NCBI RefSeq assembly: GCF_905163445.1
Contig: NC_053202.1
Span: 806,001 to 870,000 of the forward strand
From: Pararge aegeria
Lineage: Eukaryota; Arthropoda; Insecta; Lepidoptera; Nymphalidae
DNA length: 64,000 nucleotides
Reading direction: 5' to 3'
Shown: positions 13,101 through 22,500 of the stretch, in pieces
Position numbering within the stretch: position 1 is the first letter of the stretch
Layout: every line of letters starts with the position of its first letter
Made by a program: the position numbers and the translations under genes
Notes under the pieces: generated by a model
The model's database searches: none
The model's input: only the letters and a program-made list of their open reading frames with translations
Told to the model about the DNA's origin: nothing

Positions 13101-16100
13101 TTGTAAAATAGCTAAATAGCACTATACGTTAGCCCTTGGTAAGTGATAATGTAGATGGTAGCGGGCTAACCTGTTAGGGAGTATATGGTAGTTATACCCC
13201 TAATCGGTTTCTGTGCGACATCGCACCGGAACACTAAAACGCTTAGTGGCACGTCTTTGTCGGTAAGGCGGTAACTAGCCACGGCCGAAGCCTCCCACCA
13301 GACCAGAGGTATAACCATGCAATAAGGTCCACGTTAGGAGCAATTGTGATTTTCTGTACTTTTCAGCGTAAAGTATGCTATAATATAGAAAAAAATACAT
13401 GTACTTATGATTGTATTGTTTTCCAGAGCCGGCGAACCCAAGCCGGTGGCGAAGCCCGAGCCGGAGTTCGGGGACTTCGCAAACGCCTTCGGAGCACCCC
13501 AGGAGGCTCCGGTTGATAGCTTCGCGGACTTCGCCGCCTTCGACAACAACAACGTCACCGTGGCCCCACCGCCTGGTATGAACGAATGAATGAATGAATG
13601 AATGACCATAGATAAAAGAGCCGGTTAGATAGAGAATTGGAGGCTTCGGCCGTAGCCTAGCTACCAACCCCAACGACAAAAGCATGCCGCTATGATATGT
13701 AGCGATCAGGGGTATGAGCTTAACATAACTGCCATACCCCTAACAGGTTAGTTACCATCTCAGACCGTATCATCACTTACCATCAGGTGAGATTACAGAC
13801 ACTTTTAGTGAAATAAAAAAAAACTGAGTTATCTTTTTCAGACAGCCAAAGGTAAAAAAGAAAGACGCATAGTAGGTGGTATATATTTTTGAGGAGTATT
13901 ATGAAAATTAAGCTTAATTTGCTATAGTCCGCGAAAAGCACGAGAATCTGTGTGGTGTAATTTATTTTATTTTATTTTATTTATTTATTTAAGGGACAAT
14001 CAACAGGTTACAACAACAACTCTTAAAAACTAAACAAAAAATGAAAAAAACATATAAATGTAATATTGTAGACCCACTTAAAAACTGCCACAACTTGCAA
14101 ATACAAAACTATATTGTCAGTTAGGAGAAAAAACGATTAAGAGAGACATGAGAGTACTTACAAGCTGTAAGATCCATCAGGCTGTGACATAAGCTTGACG
14201 AATCTGCACCTAAATTCTTCAATCCGTATACTCCACACCAAACAAATCTACCTAACTGAGAATGTATATATAATCCATCTATCTTACTGAGAAGTGTAAA
14301 CCGTGAATAGAAGAGAAATGAAAACAGAATAGTTAGTTTAAAAAACCGGCCAAGCGCGAGTTGGACTCCCGCATTAAGTATCCCGTACCATTATAAATAA
14401 ATAAATAAATACACTACGACAATACACACATCACCATCTAGCCCCAAAGTAAGCGTTGCTTGTGTTATGGGTACTGAGATGACTGATGGATAATTTATGA
14501 ATAATATACACAAATACTTGGTATATACAGATTAACACGCAGCACTGAAAAACGATCATGTTCATCACGCATTACGTATTTACGTTATTACGTTTTTTTA
14601 TTTCCAGCGGCCTCGGCATCGAACCTAGACCTCTTAAGCGAGCTAAGCGCCCCGCCCACTTCGCCTCCGAGCTCGATGGGATTCGACCTGGACTCGCTCT
14701 CCGGACAGTTCGCGACCGCTAGTTTGGCACCCACCTTACAGCCCACCGGTGAGTACGAACCCACCACTCCATAACACATTGCCGCTTTACGTGAATGATG
14801 ACACTGTCCGCAAGGCATGCTTTACGAGAGTCGTTTTTAAATCCATCCTGATATTAGAAGCTGTCTCGTTGGTCCAGTGGTTAGCATGCACGATTACGGA
14901 TCACGAGGTCTCGGGTTCGAATATTGTTTCGGCCCAAAAATGTTACATTACCCCTGCCTCGGTAAGCACGTAAACCGTCGGCACATTACACTAACATGCG
15001 ACAATAATAGTTGAAACCCACCATTCCGAATATTAGCAGCGTGGTGGGTTTATGTTTTTAAACTCTTATCCTACGAGTATTAGAGAGGAGTCCTGCGCCA
15101 AGAAGTGGACTAAACATAACAAAGGTGAGGTTTTTTTTAAGTGTACGGGAATGGTTTCCGGAATACAAAGTAACGTACGACCGTTAGAGTAAGTCTAGCA
15201 TGCACGCCATGAGATGAGTATCTCTACCCGTTTCTCGTATTTCTCCTATAGCGATAGACGAGATAATGAGTGGATATAGTTTTGTCGTGGTGTGCATGCT
15301 AGTCCTACAGAATGCGAGCTATCTCAGTGCCAAATTCTATCAAGATCGTTGCAGTCGGAGTTGAATATACATAACAGATAAACAGGTTTCGCGTTTATAA
15401 TATTAGCACGGATTAGCATGGATTCAGTGTTGTACTCATACTTGATTATAGTCGAGCCCGCCAACCCGCTTAGGAAAAGAGTGATGAGTTCATGCTCCAA
15501 ATCTCTCTTGGGAGTTTTCTTCCCAATCTAAGGACGCTGAGGATGATTTATTGATGCTGCCAATTGTATTAAGGGAGTATTTTCATTGCTCGATAACTCC
15601 CACATGAAAAAAAAAAAAATTTTTTTTTCCTTTGCGCAATGTATGGTGGTCTTACGGTTATAGTACCATCGGGATGTTCCGGTCTCGATCCTCGGTAGAA
15701 TTTAGTAATTGTTAATTTCCGAATTTTCTCTGGTGGCTTCGGCTGTGGCTAGTTACCACCCTACCGACGTACCAGGCGTTTTAGCGTTCGCGAAACCGAT
15801 TAGTGATATTGGTTTAATATAACTGCCATATCCCTACATCATTTACCACTAAGTCGAATTGCAGTCAAGGGCTAACTTTTAGGTGAGAAAAAAAGGACAA
15901 TACGTACGCGGGGAGGCCCCAAAGGGTTCGCTCAAAAAGGGGAATCCCCGCTGGCGGCGACCAATATAATTCACTGGGCGTTTTAGAAATTGCTCGCGAA
16001 ATGTTTTCTATCGATTAGTGACTATGTTTGACTGATATACGAGTGTTTATGCATGCGTTCTACATATAACCCCCATCCCGAAAGCCTTCCTTACTGTCCA

Positions 16101-19100
16101 ATGAAATGTCCTAAGACGCATTGTACTTCGGGACCTTTTCTAGTTTGCTCAGTTGATATCATGATATCGTGTTACATGCTTAGCGAAAGTTGCGAGCAGA
16201 GAATTCACCATTAATTTTTCATGACAATATTAACGTTTTAAAACTTTGCCCGTTTTATTTATTAATATTTTGAAATGAAGTGTTTTTATAATGCTGTAAT
16301 TAAACGGACATATTGAAATCAAATTGTTTACTTAATAGTTTTCAGTAGCAATACTGGAATGTATCCAGTACCGGATTTAACGTTTTATTTAATTTATTGG
16401 TGGAGAATTTATATAAACGCGACGGTAATTCCCCTGTTAAAAAGTTTAAACATTATGTGTTCCAAATTCAAATACCGAACGAAAGCTCGAGGCGCTCTAA
16501 TGACATAAGATTTAGGAGAAATACGTTCAGAACAAACTTAATATAAGCGGCCCTGGCTTCCAGTCTTTTTATTTGAGAACTGTACTTGACTATGCGTATA
16601 CAAACCAAACAGGCGACCCGGGGCGATTTCCTCGGTTAGCCCCTTCCCCAAAAATATCCTATCCAAAAACACTCCCTGTATGAAATACATGTGACAAGTA
16701 TTTATATTTGCTTCTTGTGCTCTGAGATCGCCTAGTTTTAAGTATAGCACGTAGACAAGTTGGTGTTTGATCATATTTACCTTTGGGCACATTCAGGAAT
16801 TCTTTATTTTCAGGAGATGTGGTGCCACAGCCGCGCCCTGACCAACACCTGAAGCTCAGCATTTGGAACTTTATTGACATGCTGCGAGCTGTCGAGAGGG
16901 TTAAATCCGAGAACGATGTGTTAAATGTGTTGAGCTGCTTCGACAATGTCAAAGCGTATCTGCCCGGACCCCTGACGCTCCAAAAAGTTATGAGGGACGA
17001 GCACAAAGTCATGAAAACAGAAGTAATCGATTTGTATTCGGAGCTACTGGGTTCCGTTGTCAGGATTTTGCTGCCGCACTGGCCGTCGTTCAAAGAAGAA
17101 GTCATTTACCTATTTACGATAGAAGAAGGGTTCGAGATCAGTCATGAAATACTGTCCAATTTATGCGGGTTTCTAAAAAACGACAGGAATAACGTAGTTT
17201 TGGAAGCTCTGGCCGAAATTATTATGAAATATGCCAGAAGCGATGCAATCCTATCCGCCATACTGGACTGCAGTACTCATGTCTCGGACACGAATAAAAT
17301 TGAAATTCAAGCGGAATGGGAAAACTATATCCAACTACTGGCAACATTGCCGGAGAGGGTGGCGAATAGATTAAAAACTAAAACGCCCAAAGAGTTTTCG
17401 TATGACAATTATTCCGTTGTACTCATATTCCATATTGTGCGATGCATTGATTTTATGTCGGAATGCAGTTTCCGAGAAGGCACACAATTCGACTTAACGT
17501 ATTTGGCACTTCTAGTGTCCAAATTCATAATGCATTACAGTTTGAGTGACTCGAACGGCATTCATAAGTTGGTAGACATTCTCATCGCTTGGACGGATAA
17601 TAATAATGCAGATTCATGCAAGTTTGTGAGGAGAAAACTAATTCAAACTTTGCTCAATCGAATAAACCGACAGGCGATCGATAAAATATCGGTCGTTATA
17701 TTAAAAAGGTGCCCCATAAACTATAGAAACAGGGACCAATGCATACGGTATTTACTCGGAAATAATATAGACTCCAATAAAGATTGGCACGAAATATTGA
17801 CTTTCAGAATACCATTCTACGTACGTCCAAAATGTTTCAGAGATACAATAATATCGGAAAATTTGATCTACTATGTATCGACGTGTAAAAATTCGCACAA
17901 CATTCTGACGGAATTGGTTTTGAGGTTAGCCAAAGCCTGGTCGGATGTGCATCTGAGTAATATAGCTAATATTGATCATCACATGCACACCTCCCTTCTA
18001 CTGGTGCTAGCCGTCAAATACCGCGTGGTTATATGGAAGCAGCGTAAAAGTTTTTGGGATCTGAACGATATAAAAAAGATCTTGTTCAAAGGAATGTCGA
18101 GACATCTAGATGTCATCGCCCAAGAGTTCAGATGTGTGGGAATGGCCACTGTGGAAATACTACTCAAATTGATTGTAGAAGTTGATGACACCGACAAAAA
18201 AGCAGTAGACTGTTTGAACTTTAATTTTGACGATTTAGGTAACCTTTGTATCGAACTATACGAAGCTTTGAAAAGTATAACGCAGAAATGTCTAATAGAC
18301 GATAAGTTGAAAAAGCCAAATGTGAAGGTGAGAGTTATAAACGTGAAGGAAATATTGGATGAAATCGCTGATAAAATATCCGGGAGTATCGAGAAGCCGG
18401 TCCAGAACACGATAGTAACTTGCGCAGTCAAAGGCCCCGAGCAGACGAAAGAAATAGTCAAAACAATAATTTCGGCTAAACTAGATGCTTTAGGGAAGAA
18501 ACAACACGTAGAGGAATTAGACTCGGACGATGATCTGCAGCCTTACGACATGAGCAATGATGTGTCAGTCGCAGCGAAGAAGAAACCCAATTACTTGCGA
18601 GATTTGGTAGAAATCCTCAACGACGGCACCGATCTAGAATCTTTCGAGGCCGCACTTACAAATTCCGAGGATCTAGTCAAACGACAACTCAAGAATGAGG
18701 ACAAAAAGTTTGCCGTTGAGCTTCTAGACCTTTTCATACATTTAGAAGAAAAATTCCACATCGATAAATTCCTCAAGATAAAATCTGATACGGCTATTGC
18801 AATTGTGTGCAGCCACCCAGCTGTGTGTGCGAGACATTTGTGCAGAGAAATTCACGCCGACATAGGCAGATATTCGATTTCGACGAAACTATTCATGCTC
18901 GACGTTTTCACTGACGCCGCGGAAAGAATCGCCGGCATGAAAAAAACAGAGGAAATTTACGAAATTGAAACTCCCAATTTTGATCTGGAAACATCGAAAG
19001 AAGAGGTTTTACGGCAGCGTCTGCTTAGCAAGACCAGATATTTCCATTCGAAACAGCAACATCCTTTCTCGAAGGCCAAGAAAAATGATTTCGCCGCGGT

Positions 19101-19545
19101 CTCGGACCACTTTTTCTACCCACTAATAAGCGGTTTCGGCGATCGCCAGCTAACGTTGAGCCATCATAATACGAAGCAAGACGTGGACAATATACTACTA
19201 CTGAGATATTTATCCGCTGTCGGCACTATTATAATTGCGTCGACAAATTGTCCGAGATGCTATGTCTACTGTCGAGAAATTCTCCAGATGGTGTTGTATT
19301 TGAGATTCACGCCCGATCCGAATATTCAGCTTTGCGTGATATCGTTGATCGCCTCTATAGTGATCGCTTTGCCCGAGTCGTTAGTCAAAGGGGAGTTCTA
19401 TGACACGATAATGGAACTGTCCTCCTGGTTGGTCGACTTGTTAACTAACGTGGATGTAACTAACCGATTGGGCGGCTCGAACTCCGCATCAGTTGTTTAT
19501 GCGGGTGAAGTTTTACGCTTGATCGAAAGTGTAATGGGAGATTAA
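1077..19545 (+). CDS. lqfR: EpsinR-Tel2 fusion isoform (ENTH domain plus TELO2)
   Basis: Alternative product of the same gene: the ten shared exons followed by the Tel2 exon 16814-19545. The exon 10 donor (phase 1, G at 14748) joins the acceptor after CAG at 16811-16813 to make a Gly codon and stays in frame to TAA at 19543-19545. Summed exons are 4026 nt, so 1341 aa. Tel2 is the scaffold of the TTT complex (Tel2-Tti1-Tti2) that stabilises PIKK kinases such as mTOR, ATM and ATR with Hsp90. In Drosophila Tel2 is reported to be expressed as a translational fusion with epsinR, and this locus has the same organisation. No separate start for Tel2 is evident. Transcript use of the two terminal exons cannot be judged from DNA alone. 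Confidence 0.88.
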
Positions 19546-22500
19546 ACTGTACTTCTTATTTATCTAACAAATAAGTTTGTAATTAAAGAAGAGAAGAAAG
19601 ATTTAGTTCCGCTGAAACTTTTTTATTCATGCACAAGTGTGCTATACGTTTTTCGACGATATTTACGATACGTAAATATTAAGTGATTTTTATTGTAACA
19701 AATGACTAAAAGCATAACGGTAAAACTATAACCACGGTGAGATGACAAGATTTTGCAAGAAGACTGCGATGATATTTTTGTTGCACTGTCTAAATTCTTG
19801 CTTAATTATTAGTAATAAGATGCAGATTGTTTAAAAATCGACCTAAAAACATCCTTTGATATCTTAGGTCTTGGGGTATATCTCTTAACATTGGAATGTT
19901 CATCTTCTAGCTTTGCCAACTAGTCCACTTTAAAGTTTTGACTTTGTTGAAATAGGTGTCATCTTAGGAGCGATTTGAATTAGAAATAAATATTTAGTTT
20001 ATCTCATAAGAAATTGGGGAAATGATTAAACCTTATGAAGTATAAAAATGAATGGTAACAAAAATTCTAAGACGAAATAATTAAAAAACCTCTGCTGTAC
20101 CCTCTGGTAGCATATTTAAAAAAAATGTTAAGACCAAACACGACACATCTGCAGTACGTATTCTGGGCTAAAATCAGAAATAATGTTGACTTTTTTGAAC
20201 CACAATTATAATCTGTATTTTAGTGAGGTATGTCATTAAATAAACTGTCATTTTAGTATTTAACACACTTGTTCGAAACCTATGATCTTAAATCGGCCTA
20301 TACTTTAGTAAATATATTCCGATACGAAATTAAAAACTGGAGGTTTTTCGAAACTTCGAGGCACGTTCAATCAAATTTCGAATATTCCTAACTATAATTT
20401 AGGTAATTAAGAGAATAGAATTACGTGTGTAATATAGTTTTGAAGCGTAGGCCAAACCGAGGCTTCCAACTACCTTAGTGCGACCAATCACAAGTCTCTA
20501 GCTGAAACACGCTTCTTATAATAGGCATGATGACTGCATATAAAAGATCCTCTATAACGTTCAGAAATATCTACTATGAAAACATCTTATTTTGAAGAAA
20601 TTTCAGGTTTGCTCGATATAAATTGCAAATAACATTTCAAAAAATTATTCTTTGCGAAAACGCTCGCCATGTGTGATAGCCGGACTCGTGACGTCATAGG
20701 CAATTTACAACTTTAAATAAACCTTATGCCATAGCTAAAGATTATTGATTCTGGTAATGATAACAATAAAACTTAGCAACTGATAGTTTAAATCACAAAA
20801 TATACATATATATATATGTATATATGCAGATATAGTTCAATTTCAAGCGGTACAAAATTATGTTTATATAGATGTGACGTCATAATTTTGAATTTGGCGT
20901 TTCAGCTGTCACTAGATTTTGCAGTTTTATTTATTGAAAATAAATACCAAAATTACTTACTTAATAAAAAAATAAATTTTTCTTAATACTTGAATCATAA
21001 TATAACATTAGATAAACTCAGGATTTTAGCAAAACCTTGTTAGTTATCATCATGCCTATTGGCCGCACTGAATACGTATTCTTGAACTTCGCGAAAGACC
21101 AACATTGAACGCGGTTTGGCATTACCTTAACTTGGAATATTTCGTACAAATAAGATAATAATGCTGTAGACGTTTTTCTATGCGATTCAAGAGCCATTTA
21201 TCTATGTTTATAAGCTATTTTCGGTCCCTGTATCGATAACTTTAGTCACTAACGACGTATAATGAATGCGACATTGTGAACATCGGAATGCTCTCTGATT
21301 AGCTAACACTTTTCCATTATAGGCTAAAATTACCAATGTCAGCGGGAGTACCATAAAAACAGCCAATTTTTCTATTGACCCGCGTTTAATCATAGCGCGC
21401 TCCTTAAGGGATTTTTCGATATGTGATTCTATGGTATGAGATTTGCAAATTAGCGACTTTCAGATATCTGTCAAAGCTATACCAGCTGATTGAATTGAGT
21501 GATTTTAAATCAGTGCTTGCACACTAGTCGTAATTTTCGTACATAATTGGCAGGTTATCGCCAGTTTTTTACAATCGAAATAGTAGCACGAAGTGGTTTG
21601 TCACTCTGTTGCTAGATATCTTATCCCACATCGAGAAAAACCTTTGTTTTCAAGGTTAAAGTACATGCGTTTCCGTTATACTAATATAACCAGTAGTAGA
21701 TCATTTATCAACACTTCGCAAAAGAAACGGTTTCTCCTTGGTAAGTTGATCTTAACTTATGGTTTTTTGGGAAACTGTCTTACCCGCTAGTACATACGGT
21801 CTGTCCGCATACTATTTGCGTGTTTGGATATCTAGGTAGGACTGGGCAGAGTAAATCAAGCAAGATCAAAATCTCCATTTCTTATATTTCGTTGAAGCTA
21901 CTTTTCCAATTTCTATTTAGTGTGAATAGTCCACATGTTCTTAATAACAAGAATAAGTTAGCCCTAACGTTTTTTTCCATTTATAACAAACACTCGAGCT
22001 CGCTTTCGTCAAGTATTCCGCGAAAATTACTATTTTCTTAGCATCTATCCTCAGAAGGTAAACATAGCATGTCGCAAGTCGGTGACGAGGATCACTAAGT
22101 TTTTTGATTCCATACAAATCGTAGTTAACTTTAAAGCGACCGAAGCGAAGATAGAAAATCTTTTACGAGACATTCTGACATATAGGCAGATAAAATACCA
22201 TTTTAACTTTACTCTAATGACTTTCGTTCAGTTAAAAATCTGCTATTTGCTGATCCTAATTCCCTAATATCCTTAAAGTTTTGTAAGCATTTATTATATT
22301 TAATTTACTTGTTAGTACGTATGTAGACTAAGTATAGCTTGTAAGTCAATGTTAATTACGATTGTAATTTCTATATGTATTACCCACCGTGAGGCGATCT
22401 TAGAATAAAGATTCTTCTTATACAAAATTTTATTATTTTTTCATTTATATAACCCATCTTTACTCTTGCCACATGTATTTCATTTGATTCTTAACTGCTT

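Larger units (their letters stand above)
14749..16813. other. lqfR intron 10, between shared exons and the Tel2 exon
   Basis: Contains a tRNA-derived SINE (14865-15130) and a family C SINE (15633-15894). The final 900 bp are free of recognised repeats. No CpG-rich or TATA-bearing promoter for a separate Tel2 transcript is evident. Confidence 0.5.

Noticed and set aside
16659..17105. 148-codon - strand frame over the start of the Tel2 exon
   Set aside because: Antisense shadow of the Tel2 coding exon; no splice context or family features.
17979..18461. 160-codon - strand frame inside the Tel2 exon
   Set aside because: Antisense shadow of the long Tel2 frame.
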